A DNA stretch of 64,000 nt from Phocoena phocoena (GCF_963924675.1 NC_089220.1:52400639-52464638); one strand, 5' to 3'; shown: positions 13,046 through 25,719, counted from the stretch's first letter. The notes: a model not told the origin generated them from the sequence alone. Translations and numbers: made by a program.

Positions 13046-13421
13046 ACATAATAAAATATATATTGGCTTTATATTATTTTTAAGTAATTTATATTTAGAC
13101 TCCAACGTCGAACATATTTGAAATAAGTAAATTTTAAAAAAAGGTTCTTAGCATTTCTATAGTCTAAATTAAATGCATTTCAATAAATTTCAATATTTTT
13201 GTGTTGTAATGCACTGCAGAGCTTTTGCATCTCTGTTAATTAGCTTTTTTTAGCTTGCAAGGACTAGAACTGTGTTCAGCCTACCTCATTTAAGGAGGGC
13301 TTATTATAAAAGTATGTGGGAAGGTAAGAAAGAAAGGAGACAAGGGTTTGTCAGTAAATCTACCAACCTAATATTACTTCTGGATATCCATAATTTCAGG
13401 ATTTTGCTACCTACTCTCTTA

Positions 13422-13505
13422 ATTTTCCTTCTCTTCTTTTCTCCTTCCTTCCTTCTTTCATTCCTTCTCTCCCTTCTTCCCTCCTTCCTCTGTTCTTTCT
13501 CCCTC
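13422..13505. repeat. TTCC/TTCTC polypyrimidine tract
   Basis: Nearly uninterrupted pyrimidines based on TTCC, TCTC and CTTC units. Its complement is polypurine, so the open frames of Leu/Ser or Arg/Glu across it are artefacts. Confidence 0.85.
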
Positions 13506-13738
13506 AATATTACCACACCAATAACAAATGAATTATGAATATAGTCCTCTTGTAAATGATTTAAACAATAGGATATTTGACATACTGGACCTGTTTTCTG
13601 CATCATGTGAGAGACTCTCCAACTGAAACAACTAATATTTTTTCAATGTATCTTTGGATAGAATATGGGAAAGGGTTTAGGAGAAGTATGCAAAAATTTA
13701 TTAATCACAAATTTTATATCAGTGAGTAACTTCACAGT

Positions 13739-13793
13739 TCCCCCCCCCCCCGCCCCCCCACCGCAGCCACACACACACACACACACACACACA
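13739..13793. repeat. Poly-C tract followed by (CA)n
   Basis: About 20 C with single interruptions (13739-13759), then 13 CA units (13768-13793). Adjacent poly-C and CA tracts are likely hard to sequence and variable in length. Confidence 0.9.
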
Positions 13794-14689
13794 GTCTCAT
13801 CCCCTGGTGACATACATCTTTATTAAGGTCATGGTTACAAGAGGAAATGTACTCACCATAGCTGTTTAGGAAAAAGCTCTTATAGCCTTTCTGATCATTG
13901 ATGTCACACCTTCAAATAGTTTTGTTACCATTACTTTTAATATAGAATATGGAAAGCCTCTTTTGGTTCAACACTTTACTCCAAAACTACTGATACATTT
14001 TATTCCCAGTATATCAGCATTAACCAAAGGTTTTTTTTTTAATTTAATAAAAATCCTCATGAATATAAAGGGTCATTTTTGTTCCTCAGGAGATCTGAAT
14101 CCATTTGCCGTTATTTCAGAGTTTATCATTTGTTTAATTCCATGGACAGTCCTGATGCTTAGAAGAAACATTTATCATGCAGTTCCAGATACTTGCAAAA
14201 ACAACGTTAGTCAGTGTACTTAATGAGATAATACATGTTGATCATTTAGTGGAGTACCTAGCAAAAAGTAAATGCTTAGTCAATCATCACCATATTTGTG
14301 ATTTCATTATTGATACAACATAATAATTTATTCTATACAGTTAATAATTCTCAGCTATTACTGTCATCACTACACAATTGCAGGTAACCCAGTAGAGTAG
14401 GTAGAGTATTTCTTACTCTCCCATTGAAGTTGGTTTTGATCATATGCCTGGCTTTAACTAATGTATTTTGAGCTAGCTGTAATCTGGGCCAGATGTATTG
14501 TCTGCACTGGAACAAATTGATACACCTCTGATACTAGCTGGTATATAGCTAGTCATCTGATAAATGAATGCTTTTCAGTTCTCAAGAAGAAACAGTGCTC
14601 TGCCCTGGGTCAGGATGAACTCTGTTACTCTCTGTAACATTATAGTGCACAAGGAATTTGATTATCTTCATAATCTACATAACATTATA

Positions 14690-15525
14690 CTAGTCCATTA
14701 TGTTCATTATATCATTTCATTTTGACCTTTTGAACAGGAAGTAGCAAGTACTTTGGATGCCATATAAGACAGACACATGCCAGAGGATGAGAAATACAGT
14801 ACCAGAATATTAGTAGTCTGTCAAATTGGAGAAGATTTTTGGAGTCTGATGGTCTGGGGCATGCTAGGACATTCCATCTAAGGTTATAAAAAAGTTGTTG
14901 CTCCTCACAAGCCCACCACTAAGAAGGAGGTCCAGCATATGGTAAACTTTTTTGAACTTTAGGAGGTGCATATTACTACATTTGGAAATACTACAAGTTA
15001 CTTTATCAGGCAACATTAAAAGCTATGATTTTCAAGTAGGACTCAGAGGAAGAGAGGGCTCTGCAGCAAGTCTAGGTTTTAGTGCAAACTGCCTTGCTAC
15101 TCAGGCAAGGTGTTGGACACAGATGCTGTGTGGATCTTTTATTAGGTCCTAAGAATAGAGTCACAGCACAAAACTTTAGATTCTAGAACAAAACTAAACT
15201 TTCTACAGCAGAGTACTAATTGCTGTTTGAAAAGCAGCACTTTGGTCAATAGGGAGTAGGATCCAGTCGATACATGCCCCCTTGGTCAGGCAATTCTGTA
15301 ACGTATTCTACATGGCTCCTTAGAGGGTCCCAGTAGAATGGAGCCCCAGTCACTCTCAGCAGTGACTAGCATAATAACACTTTGTTGTATCGGTTTTTCT
15401 CCTTCTCTATGTCACTTTACACAGCCCCCTACTCGGCTTCCCTGGGATTAATTCTGAAAATAAACTATCTACTTATAATCTCTTGTCTCAGATTTTCTTT
15501 CCTGAGGCAACTCCAGCATATGACA
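14690..15525 (+). mobile_element. Decayed ERV-L-like pol fragment with an LTR-like 3' tail
   Basis: Ordered phrases (GGTCTGGGGCATGCTAGGACATTCC, GAAGGAGGTCCAGCATATGG, GAGAGGGCTCTGCAGCA, GATGCTGTGTGGATC, GAAAAGCAGC, given here in short pieces) correspond to the reverse-transcriptase/RNase H region of ERV-L elements. Frames are broken by indels and stops, so no product is possible. From about 15300 the sequence changes to an LTR-like end containing CCCTGGGATTAA, an AATAAA signal at about 15460 and TCTTGTCTCAG. Whether this tail belongs to the same provirus is uncertain, because the env-less 3' interior would have to be deleted. Confidence 0.6.
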
Positions 15526-16390
15526 GTACATATCTCCTGGACTCAAACCTAATGAGGAGTGTGTTTATACACCTAATCAATCCTAGTTTCTGCTCTCTTG
15601 CTGCTGACCTTATGTTGCTTAATTCTGATTCAGAATTATTGTACTTCTACTTTTCCTGAAGACTTGTAAAGTTAAACCACAAGAAACTAGCCAAGGTAGG
15701 ATGTTTAATTAAATTAGCATGCGTGTGGAGTATATTGTCCTCATTAATTCTCCTCATCTCTTGAAAAATATGTCTTCTACTCGAATTAAATCTAAGCATT
15801 GAAAGTTTGCAAGTTCATTTGCAAGGAATGTCATGTGATGGAGATTTACAATATAAATACAGACTGAGGATTTGTTTGGTTTTGACAGCTTTGCCTCTCA
15901 TGGTCAAAATTGGATCTTCAGAGTGATCAGAAAATGGATATCAAAACAGAGTCAAAATAATTGAATATACAGATCACATGAAAGTTAGAAATTAGATGTC
16001 TCCTTTTGAAATCTACATATTTCAATGAAAAATATATAAGAGTGATGAGACCATAACCATTATTTTATTACAGCAGTTGACATGAAATAAGCTTTTTAAA
16101 ATTATCAGGGCATTTCCAGAAGATAGAAGGAAATCAATATTGCCTATCAATATATAATTGAGAATCTATTAGTTGTATTGTATATAGTTAAAATGGATCA
16201 TTTTACGGTAAATAGTTGCAATCTTTTAATGTAGAAGTTCTGAATAACTACATAGACATTGATGATTTGGTTTTGTATTTTTATTATTAGAAGAATACTC
16301 CCATTGACATATTTTCAGATATGTATTATTTGACATATGAGGAGATTTTTAAGTGGTAGCTATCCTACAATATAGTTTTTTTTCCTTAGG
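15526..16390. other. Unique AT-rich intron, nothing recognised
   Basis: No repeat family or coding signal identified. Confidence 0.5.
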
Positions 16391-16586
16391 TTTTTTTTTT
16401 TTTTTTTTTCTCAGTACGCGGGCCTCTCCCGTTGCGGAGCACAGGCTCCGGACACGCAGGCTCAGTGGCCATGGCTCACGGGCCCTGCAGCTCCGCGGCA
16501 TGTGGGATCTTCCCAGACCAGGGCATGAACCGGTGTCCCCTGACTCGGCAGGCGGACTCTCAACCACTGCGCCACCAGGGAAGCCC
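16391..16586 (-). mobile_element. CHR-type tRNA-derived SINE
   Basis: Read on the - strand: GGGCTTCCCTGGTGGCGCAG, pol III A-box and B-box regions, the CATGGCC block, then an A-tail (T-run 16391-16409). Open frames across it on both strands are SINE-derived. No convincing TSD was found: the right flank TAAGCGATC has no match beside the T-run. Confidence 0.93.
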
Positions 16587-16850
16587 TAAGCGATCTTTTG
16601 CTTTGCATTTATAATCAGAACAATTTACCATTTTGAATAACTCTTCACAGTGCCATCAAGAAGATGGACTGTAAGCAATCATTTTGGAAAGAGTTTTCTA
16701 AAATAACACAAAAGCATTACGTGTGTTATATAAAATACATGTAAACACATTTCATGAGATATATAAATTCTACATCAGCTAATGTCTCATATTAGCCTAA
16801 AGAGTTCCCTAATTCCAAAATTGTACAAGTGCCTGAATTGCATAGTTGTA

Positions 16851-17098
16851 CATTGTATTAGTTTTCTAGGGCTGCTGTAATAAAGTACTATAGACTAGGT
16901 GGCTTAAACAACAGAAATTATTCTCTCACAGTTTGGAAGTCTAGAATTCTGAAATCATGGTGTTAGCGGGGCCATAATACTCCCTCTGAGATTCTGCGTA
17001 GAATCCTTCCTTGCCTTTTCCCAGCTTTTGGTGGTAGCCATCAGTCCCTGGTTTTCCTTGGCTTTCAGCCACATCATTCCAATCTGTGCCTCTGTCGT

Positions 17099-17158
<60 letters not shown>

Positions 17159-17349
17159 TTTTGCATGGCATTTTCTTCTTCCTGTAAGGACACCAGTCAT
17201 ATTGGGTTATAGGCCCGCATACTCCAGTATGACCTCATTTTAGCTAATTACAGCTGCAACAGCCCCATTTACAAATAAGGTCACATTCTGAGGTACTGGG
17301 AATTAGGACTTTAACATACCTTTGGGGGCACACAGTTCAACTCATAACA
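16851..17349 (-). mobile_element. MaLR/MLT1-type solo LTR with internal (TG)n expansion
   Basis: On the - strand it starts TGTTATGAGTTGAACTGTG, includes CAGAATGTGACCTTATTTG and TGAGAGAATAATTTCTGTTG, and ends near AACTAATACAATG, which is the layout of MLT1-class LTRs of ERVL-MaLR. A (TG)n microsatellite of 55 bp (17103-17157) has grown inside. No internal region is attached, so it is a solo LTR. Confidence 0.75.
17103..17157. repeat. (TG)n microsatellite, about 27 units
   Basis: Uninterrupted TG dinucleotides within the LTR. Likely polymorphic. The Cys/Val or His/Thr open frames here are artefacts. Confidence 0.95.
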
Positions 17350-17674
17350 TATATTATTTGTTCTTTTAAATTAGATAGCTTATACCTTTGCTGGGCCTAT
17401 TCTGGGGCTGCTTTTAAAGAGCACATTAGACATGTAATGACTGCTGTGCATCATTAATCTTGAAGGAATTTACAGTGCTTTGCCTACTGATTTACTATAT
17501 TTGTTGTCTCTTCCACTTGTCTGCACTCCTTTCCCTTGGCCAGCTGAGTCAGTGGCTTATTTATCACCTCTTTCATAAAGTCTCGCTTGGTCAAAGAGGC
17601 TTGCTTAAATGTCCCTTCTATGTGATCCCAGAATATCAGGCCATTTCTTACCATAATACATCATAGGGTCCTGC

Positions 17675-17890
17675 TTTGGGGAGTGAGTGAGAATTTAGAC
17701 TCTGCAGACAGACTACATAGTTTCACATTTCACCTTCTCTACTTTTTCAGCCCTGTGAATGTGGGTAATATATTTAACCTCCCTTTCAGTTGTTTTCCTC
17801 ATGTACAAAATGACAATAGTAGTAGTAAATATAGGTTCTTTAAGGATCAAATAAAATCATACAAGGGAGGACAAAAATCTTGAATAACGA
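17675..17890 (+). repeat. MIR SINE relic (diverged)
   Basis: TTAGACTCTGCAGACAGACTACATAG, then TTTAACCTCC and GTTTTCCTCATGTACAAAATG, then AGGATCAAATAAAA follow the order of MIR (written in parts). The core is eroded. Confidence 0.6.
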
Positions 17891-19460
17891 TGATAAGGAT
17901 GATAGAAATAATAAAATAGAATAATCATATTGTTTTTCCATTTCCTGTCTCTCTCGCTGAGCTGTAAACTAGAAAGCAAAGGACTGGGTTTTGCATTCCC
18001 ATTTTCTGTCACAGAGTGAACATATGTCATGATTTGCCTGGGACAGTCCTGGTTTATAGCTATTGTTCTGGTACACTTGTTGATGTCGTTGTCTCTCAAT
18101 CCCCACAAGTATCCTGCTTTGGAGGATAAACTATATGAGACCATAAACATAAAAGCTTTCACATAGAGGATCTCATTTATTAAAGGAGTAAATGTGGCAG
18201 GCATTATCACTTGGGGTTAACTGTTGAATATTTTAATTAATTCGGTTCCTTTTTAAAAGTACTAAATTGTGTTTGCCTGTGCCTATGTCATTTACCTCTT
18301 AGAATTAAGCATTTAAGGAAACCTTAGATTCACCTGTGTAGGCACTGATGGAAGCCGCATACCTCAATGCCTGCAGGGATGCATTAACTGCTCCCTTGGT
18401 GGTCTCCAAGAGGACTTAATATGTCTTCTTATTTTATTATCCAGCAAGGATTTAAAGACACTTGGGAAATGGGGCTCAATAATATGAAGCTATTAAAGCC
18501 CTGCGGTCGGAGAAGAGTCTAACTTTAAACCCTCCATGCCACTTTTGACAATGGTACACATTTTTAATTACAGATATAACAGGGCAACCTTGGGATCTCA
18601 GTGACGGAAACATATTCTTAAGTATCAGACAAAAACCTGGTAATTCATTGCTTGGAATTTGTTGCTTAAAACCAAACTACAAAGTCCTAACCCTATGTCT
18701 ATCTAAATAATTTAGAAATGATGGAAGCCTGGCTTTCATCAGAAAAGGGAAAAAATTGACATCAACAGAAAGTAGAACAGAGTTTGAAAAAGTGTATGCT
18801 AAGGCATGTTTGACTTCATATTGTCAACTGGCCCCAGCTAATTTTGCTGGAAGCCTTTGAGGGAGTATAGCCCTAACGTTGTTCATATGGTGCAAAACAG
18901 AAAGCCCGTTCCTTCATAAGCACAGGGAATTTGGATGCATGATATAGGATGGATGATCCATAGGTACTTTTTCTCACATATGTTTGGAGCCCCTGCTTGC
19001 AGACCAATGCACTCCCTTGGCCAATATTTTAGTTAACAAAACTTGTAAATACTCCAATATTGTGATGACATCTGTAACATTATGTTTATCAGTCTGAATA
19101 TTGCCATTGGTTTGATTTGTTCATAGATTAAATTGAAAACTACATTTACTTTCTTATTAGACGTGTGCATAATCTAACTCTACAGGTGCCCTCACAACCA
19201 CTTGTCTACTTGAGATTTTGATTCCTTCTGCTCTTTGATAATCACAATAAGTCACACACTTGGCTTGTGACTATTTAACATGGCTGCTTAGTATAATTTA
19301 CCAAAAAAGTACAAACCAAAATTTTTATTGGTTTATATAATTTTATTATGAGTCTGTGTGCGGGGTGTGTGTGTGTGTGTGTGTGTATCCATGGGCACAT
19401 ACTTAATACTTCTTGAACAGATGGTGGCAGTTACTAGTGAGCTCTTATGTCACATGGTCA
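17891..19460. other. Unique intron, nothing recognised
   Basis: One (GT)n run at 19365-19386 lies within. Otherwise no family recognised. Confidence 0.5.
19365..19386. repeat. (GT)n microsatellite
   Basis: Eleven uninterrupted GT units. Confidence 0.9.
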
Positions 19461-19514
19461 TCAGTTAGGGTTGGACAAGGAAAACAGAAACCATTCTGAT
19501 TATTTGAAACTTTA

Positions 19515-19663
19515 AGTTTAGAAAAACAACAAAGATTTACTGTAAAGCATAGGGAATTATACCCAATATCTTGTTATAATGGAATATAATCTGAAAAACA
19601 AAACAATGAATCACCATGCTGTACACCTGAAACTAAAAATAGTACTTAAATTAAAAAAAAAAT
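19515..19663 (+). mobile_element. L1 3'-end fragment, 5'-truncated
   Basis: TAAAGCATAGGGAATTATAC, CAATATCTTGTTATAATGG, TGAATCACCATGCTGTACAC and CTGAAACTAA, then an A-tail, match the L1 3' UTR type also seen at 22340-22500. The flanks (19464-19514 and 19664-19915) may be one older unclassified repeat that it interrupts. Confidence 0.65.
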
Positions 19664-20814
19664 CCTCTGAGTTTAGAACTGAGAAAATTTAATGAAGGAA
19701 ATGAATTGCTGGGAATGGAAGTGGCTGAGAAGAGGGAGAAATACATGGCTTTTCCTTTTCTTCTGTCATTCAGTCTTATGCCAGTACCAATCCATGGTTT
19801 GAAACCATTGAGAGTCTGGGAAATAGACATAACATACAAGTGTTTAGCCTCTGCTCAATGATACAGAGCAGAGTAGAGGAAGGTTTAAAAATGGATTTAT
19901 GAGCAAACTGATCAAAACCATCCCTCACAGCAGTGGAGAGAGGTACCACCTGGAGAATGCTGGCTGGCTTTCTAGGCAGTCATCCACAGAGGGACTTTTA
20001 CCTTGGTAAATAAGGCCACTTCAGGTTCTGATACTCATTTTGGAGGTTCATAAGCCTGGTTTTGTTAGTATAGTGAAAGCAGATTAGGGATGAGTTGGCA
20101 CTTTCCAAACTCATAAAGACAGATACACATACAAACAATTCAGAAATCAGGTTAGGCATTTATAATGAGAAATGCAATTGCAGATTACAGCAGATTGTTC
20201 CACCTGTAAATCAGTGTAGGTAAGCTGCAGATAAAGCAAAATTTTGATCAAAATGCCAAAATTTTAATATGCAATGGCAAATTGAATATTGCTCTTGTAT
20301 AGCAGGATCACTCTCTCAACAGGCAAACCAGTTGAGAAGCCAAGCAAAAATTATGTTGGTTAGCAAGGAATTTTAATTGGGATAGCTGAAGGCTGTCTAA
20401 TCTATTATGAGATAGGAGACCTTAAGGCTTGAGTCCAATAGTAAAGATTTTCTCTCTCTTGGACAGTTCCCAAATAGTTACTACTTGCCAATTTGTCCTC
20501 CTAAAAGCTTATTTTTCTGTTCCCAAGGCAGACCAATTTCTGTTTTGATTGGCTCATTCTTTCTTTAGATATATTACCATTAATACATTCAATCACATTA
20601 TAGTCAAGTCCCAGAGATGTGTTACTATGGTGCTGACTTTGCATTCTCTCTATTCTGAATTGTTGTGCTTAATTAATTATAACTGCCCTCTCTGAGGACA
20701 GTTGTAGTTCCTATATTTCTAATTTCTTTAGGATAGGTGAACCTTATTATTTTTTATTAGAATTCCAATACTCTGATGAAACTTTGAATATATATTATCC
20801 TTTCTTCTGCAATT

Positions 20815-20950
20815 CATACATGTGCAGACTGAGCCTGGAGAAGTTAAGTGACTAAATCAAGGCTACTCACATTGTTAAGCCATAGTGACTAGATGGTGGC
20901 TGCCAGACTGCTGACCTCATACTCCTACTCTACCAACATTCTGTAACCTG
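20815..20950 (-). repeat. Probable MIR relic
   Basis: CAGACTGAGCCTGGAGAAGT, TAAGTGACTAAATCAAGGCT, ACTCACA, then CCAGACTGCTGACC correspond to an inverted MIR (tttacag..gaggttaagtgacttgcccaagg type order). Strongly diverged. Confidence 0.5.
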
Positions 20951-21539
20951 AAAATGATTTTACTTGATTGCTACTTTGATCGGCTTTTATTATTACCAAT
21001 TATAGGCATAGCCCATTTGATTTAAATTTTGGTCCCTGAAACAACAGGATCAACATCAGAAACACAAATTCTTGGGTCCCAATCCAGGCTTGCTGAATCA
21101 GAAACTCTGGGGGTGGGGTGCAGCAACATATGTCTTAAGAAGGCTTCTGGATGATTCTGATGCATTTTAGAGTTTGACATTCATTCATTTCATGGATTTA
21201 TATAGTGATGCATTCCAGAAAATCCCCAAGATGCTCATATGTAACCCCAGGCATATGTGGGTCCTAGATATTTACTTACCTTGTAGGAGGTACTGCATGT
21301 ATGTTTTTCATTTCCACAGACTTTCCGTTCTCTAGCAGGCAGGGACAATTCTTTTATTGTCACTGAGGTTCCCCTACTGATTACACTTACTGATTCTTTG
21401 GAGGCAGTTCTCTTTCAGAGTATAGTTAATATAGGGTAATACTAGTAGATTGTTTTAGACTTACTTCCTTAGACATAGTGGACCATAGTGGTTCACTACA
21501 AGCTTTAGGGAAAGAGATTTAGGTTCCACTTTTGACTTT

Positions 21540-21660
21540 GTCCCTTAAAAGGTTTTTATGAGGATTAAATTTCATAAAGTATGTAAGGAATTTGAGCACA
21601 ATGCCTGACAAATGTTAGGCACTAAGGTAGGTGCTAAATCACTACTGCCAGTATTACTAA
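21540..21660 (+). repeat. Probable MIR 3' fragment
   Basis: TATGAGGATTAAATTTCAT, AAGTATGTAAGGAATTTGAG, CACAATGCCTGACA and TGTTAGGCACTAAG follow the MIR 3' tail order. Confidence 0.5.
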
Positions 21661-21814
21661 TACTACACAGAGCACATACTGCTACCTAAAACTACTGGTG
21701 TCTTTGACACCATGTCTGCTTTTCTTTGAATCACAGAGCTCATTTCTTTGTTTCTCATGGCCCCTTTATTTCGCACTTTATTTATGCACTCTGAAGAACC
21801 TATTCTCTTGTATT

Positions 21815-23240
21815 ATGATCTCAATAAAAACATCAACAGTATGGAGGTTCCTTATAAAACTAGAAATAAAACTACCATATGACCCAGCAATCCCACTCCT
21901 GGGTATATACCTGGAGAAAACCATAATTCAAAAACAGACATGCACCCCAATGTTCATTGCAGCACTATTTACAATAGCCAGGACATCGTAGCAACCTAAA
22001 TGTCCATCAACAGAGGGATGGATAAAGAAGAAGTGGTACATATATACAATGGGATATTAAAAAAAAGAACAAAAAGAACAAAATAATGCCATTTGCAGCA
22101 ACATGGATGGACCTAGAGATTGTCATATTGAGTGAAGTAAGTCAGACATTGAAAGACAAATATATGATATTGCTTATATGTGGAATCTAAAAACAGGGTA
22201 CAAATGAACTTTTTTACAGAACAGAAATAGAGTTACAGATGGTTATGTAACTTATGGTTACCAGGGGGTAAGGGGTGGGGGAGGGATAAATTGGGAGATT
22301 GGGACTGACATATGCACTCTACTGTATATAAAATAGATAACTAATAAGGACCTGCTGTATAGCACAGGGCACTCTACTCAATACTCTATAATGGCCTATG
22401 TGGGAAAAGAATCTTAAGGAAAAAAAAGTGGATATATGTATAACTGATTCACTTTGCTGTACATCTGAAACTAACATAACATTGTTTTGATAAAACAACT
22501 ATACTCCAATAAAATTTTTTTTAAAAATCAACAGGCTATTTTAAAATTAGGCAGGCTTATTCTAAAATTTATGGAAACAAATAAGAAATCAAAAATACCT
22601 AAACATTTTTAAAAGAGTGGATTAACTTAGGAGGATTTACTCTACCATATTTTAAAACATATTGTAAAAAATAATTAAAATAGCATGGTATTGTTGCATG
22701 AATAGACAGACCAACAAACAATTTATAAAGCCCTAGAAAAGAACCATATATACAAACAAACAATGTAAAATAAAGACAGTATTTCAAATCATTAGAAAAA
22801 ACATATCATTTAATAGGTCATTTTGGCACAAAATCTTGTCTTCCTAAAAGAAAATACATTTAAATCTTTACCTTACATTTCACACTGTTAAAAAAGACAT
22901 GGTACATCTATTCAGTGGATCTCTAGGTGTCTGTGAAAGAGATGAGGAAGCTCTTCATACACTACAGAGGAATGATCTCTATGGTTGAGATCTATCATCT
23001 GTCTATCTATCATCTCTATCTCTATACAAATATTTTAATATTTTTAGAAATAAATAATGGCAGAAAAAAACTAATGAAAACAGTTACCATTAGGGAGTGA
23101 AAGGAGCAAGGATTAAGGGACAGAGATTAAACTGGATATCTTTGAATGTATTTTATTCTATATTTTTGATGTTGAAACCATGTATTTTTATATAGTTACA
23201 AAAATTATAAATTATTTTTAAATTCCTAAAAATTGAAGGT
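21815..23240 (+). mobile_element. Ancient L1M fragment (ORF2 end and 3' UTR), split by a younger L1
   Basis: Left part (21815-21839) and right part (22535-23240) join into continuous L1 ORF2-like sequence (AAAACATCAACAGG, CTATTTT, then ATTCTAAAATTTATGG, TAGCATGGTATTGTTGCATG), followed by a 3' UTR-like segment (TTGAATGTATTTTATTC). Frames are destroyed. Confidence 0.6.
21840..22526 (+). mobile_element. Younger 5'-truncated L1 3' end nested in the L1M
   Basis: Encodes the last part of L1 ORF2 ([16 protein letters not shown] is readable at about 21870-21925), then a 3' UTR with AAGGGGTGGGGGAGG, CACTTTGCTGTACATCTGAA, AATAAAA and a short A/T tail. Flanked by ATCAACAG at 21832-21839 and 22527-22534, with A-rich extension, consistent with a TSD of 8 to about 12 bp. 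Confidence 0.85.
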
Positions 23241-23439
23241 AAGGCAAATTAACTAAAGTCATTATCAAGGTGATAGAATCAGCATACAAGGAAGAATGAT
23301 CTCAAGTGATTTTAAACCATAGTCTTTTGGTTATATGTTAGTGGGATATATCCTTAATGGGGGCAGGGAGGGAGAACTGCAAAGAAAGACTAAATTGCTT
23401 TTAATAGTTTTTTTTTTTGTAGTTATGACATTATTGTTG

Positions 23440-23875
23440 TTATTTCTGTTGTTGTTGCTTTGAGGCCGAATAATGGCCCCTAAAGATGACCTCATCCTAA
23501 TCGCTGCTGTGAATGATATGGCACATGAACTTTGCAGACGTGATTAAGTTAAGGATCTTGAGCTGAGAGATTACCCTGGGGCTCCATTTAAAAGAGAGAA
23601 GATGATATGCTGCTGGCTTTGAAGATGGAAGAAAGTAGCAATAATCCAAAGGATGTAGGCAGTTGCAGGAAGTTGGAAAAAGCAAAAACAAACCAAAACA
23701 AAAAAAACAATAAACAAACAAACCAGTTTCTCTCCTTGAAACCCCAAAAGATGCAGGTTTGGGACCCATTTTTAAACTTTTTTCCACCAAAGCTCTTAAG
23801 ATAATAAATTTATGTGGTTTTTAGCCTCTAAGCTTGTGTAATTTTATCGTAGCAGCAATAGGAAACTAATACAAT
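23440..23875 (+). mobile_element. MaLR/MLT1-type solo LTR
   Basis: GAATAATGGCCCCTAAAGATG start, GCAGACGTGATTAAGTTAAG, CTTGAGCTGAGAG, and an end with AATAAATTTATGTGG..GGAAACTAATACA match the MLT1 LTR order. An A/C-rich (CAAAA)n-like insertion lies at about 23685-23725. Confidence 0.75.
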
Positions 23876-23879
23876 AGGT

Positions 23880-24640
23880 TAAAGAATATAATAATAGAAA
23901 AGATGTAAGTACACACTCAATTTAAATGAAAACTTTGTAATTTTAATTTTAGTTGGAAAAATCCATATGAACTTGTAATTTTCTTTTTCAAAAATATATG
24001 CATTTCCTAGCTCAGTCTAATGAAAATTTCTAGAGACAGTATAGCAAAGAGCACGCATAGCACCTGGATTTTGATCTCTAAGTAAAATTTCGCAGTAAAT
24101 GGGACTAGGTCTCCTTGGAAGGATGGCTAATTCCTGTCCAGGGGCAGGAAATACACAAGGTGAGCCTAGATTTTTATTCCAGCCATAAAACAAAGAAAGG
24201 ATCAAAGATGACTTAGGGTCATTTCCAAAGGACACAAAAGCCAACTGGAAAGGGTTTCCACTGGTCAAAGAAGAAACAATTTGAATCTCAAAATGACTGT
24301 ATTAACGTCAAAGACATCAAAATCTGAGTATATAATGATACCAGAAAGCCAAAACCAAAACCAAAACCACAACATTAAAAAGTAAACCAACAAAAATTTA
24401 ATGGTCACATTTAGAATTTTCTGACACATACTCATTTTTTTTGAAAATTCCTTGCTTTTCCATACAGCTGTATTTCAGAGTAAGCAAACAAGTAAGTAAG
24501 AAAAGTAAGTAAGAAAATGTCTTCTTTAGAGATGAACTTCAGCTAATACATGCTGAAAAAATACAGAATTTAAACAATCACCATTTTTCAATCTCCCCCC
24601 CAAATGGATCTAGGCAGGGATCATCAATGACTGCTAAAAT
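23880..24640. other. Unique intron, nothing recognised
   Basis: Short (ACCAAA)n and AAGT-rich runs (24350-24370, 24480-24520) only. Confidence 0.45.
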
Positions 24641-25440
24641 TATTAGGTGAAATATGTTGAGGAAATTTAAAGTGGATGGATCAGTGTAAGAACACCTGGA
24701 CCCTCTGATCAGTATTAACCTAACTGACAATGGGACAACCAGGTATGCTATGCCTCTTGATGATAAGCACTAGGAAGTACACAGTGCTACCCATGAATTA
24801 TTCTTGCTCTGTTCCCAAATAAATTTAAAAGTGAACCTAAATATAATGAAGCCTATAGAATTAACTACCAATTTCTAGAAAATATGGAGTTAGAGAGCAA
24901 TGTTAAATAGCACCAGGATGCAATCACCTAAATATGGATTGTAGGAAAATGTATAGGACAGATCACCTAGTACATAATATGGGTGGGGAAAAAATGTTAT
25001 AGATTTAAATATCTAAGTATCATATCATTCTAATGGATAAAATTTTTCCAGATTCTGACTGAAAAAAAATATTTAAAAGGACTTTAAGGACAATCGAGGA
25101 CTATTGAACACAGCCTGGTTTATATTATATTAAGGAATTCTTGTTCGTAGTACAAGATGTAATGAATAGTATTATGGTTAAGTATTTTAAATGGACTATT
25201 CGATAGAGATAATATGAAGTATTTACAGAAGATATGACACAATGTCTGTAATTTGCTTAAGATACTTCAAGAAAACTAAAATAAGTGATTGTTTTAAAAA
25301 GATTAGAAGAAGGATAGGGGAACTATGAATGATAAATTATTGTTTGTTGAAGCTTGTGAAGGGTATATATGGGCTAATTAAGCAATTCTATTTACTTTTG
25401 TGTAGGTTTAAAATTTTCCAGAACATTATGATAAACATCA
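24640..25440 (+). repeat. Probable ancient L1M/HAL1-type 3' end
   Basis: GGTATATATGGGCTAATTAA, TTACTTTTGTGTAGGTTTAA and AATTTTCCAGAACATTATG at 25360-25430 resemble the 3' UTR end of old L1/HAL1 elements. The upstream part is too decayed for a firm limit. Confidence 0.45.
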
Positions 25441-25458
25441 AAAGTAACATTGGATTGG

Positions 25459-25583
25459 GATTTCCCTGGTGGTCCAGTGGTTAAGACTCCATGCTTCTTC
25501 CAGTGCAAGCGGCACGGGTTTAATCCCTGGACTGGGAACTAAAATCCCACATGCTGCCTGCTGAGGCCAAAACAAAAAAAAAT
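25459..25583 (+). mobile_element. Short CHR-family tRNA SINE
   Basis: Starts GATTTCCCTGGTGGTCCAGT, has a B-box-like GGGTTTAATCC, ends GGCCAAAACAAAAAAAAA. Flanked by a perfect 14-bp TSD TAACATTGGATTGG (25445-25458 and 25584-25597). About 125 bp, lacking the 3' half seen in the other copies, so it belongs to a shorter subfamily. Confidence 0.93.
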
Positions 25584-25719
25584 TAACATTGGATTGGCTC
25601 TAGCACATAGATGACAAATAATTAAGTCTGCAGAGTCCTGTAACTCAGAGCTGGACAGTGAGAGTTTTAGCCTGGAAAACGTTTTAAAGCAGATAAGCCA
25701 AATATCTAAATACCTAGAA

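Noticed and set aside
13304..13606. 100-codon open frame on the - strand with Arg/Glu/Lys-rich stretch
   Set aside because: It is the translation of a TTCC/TCTC simple tract; no start context, domain or splice signals.
16941..17243. Open frames with long Cys-Val or His-Thr repeats
   Set aside because: Artefacts of the (TG)n microsatellite inside an LTR.
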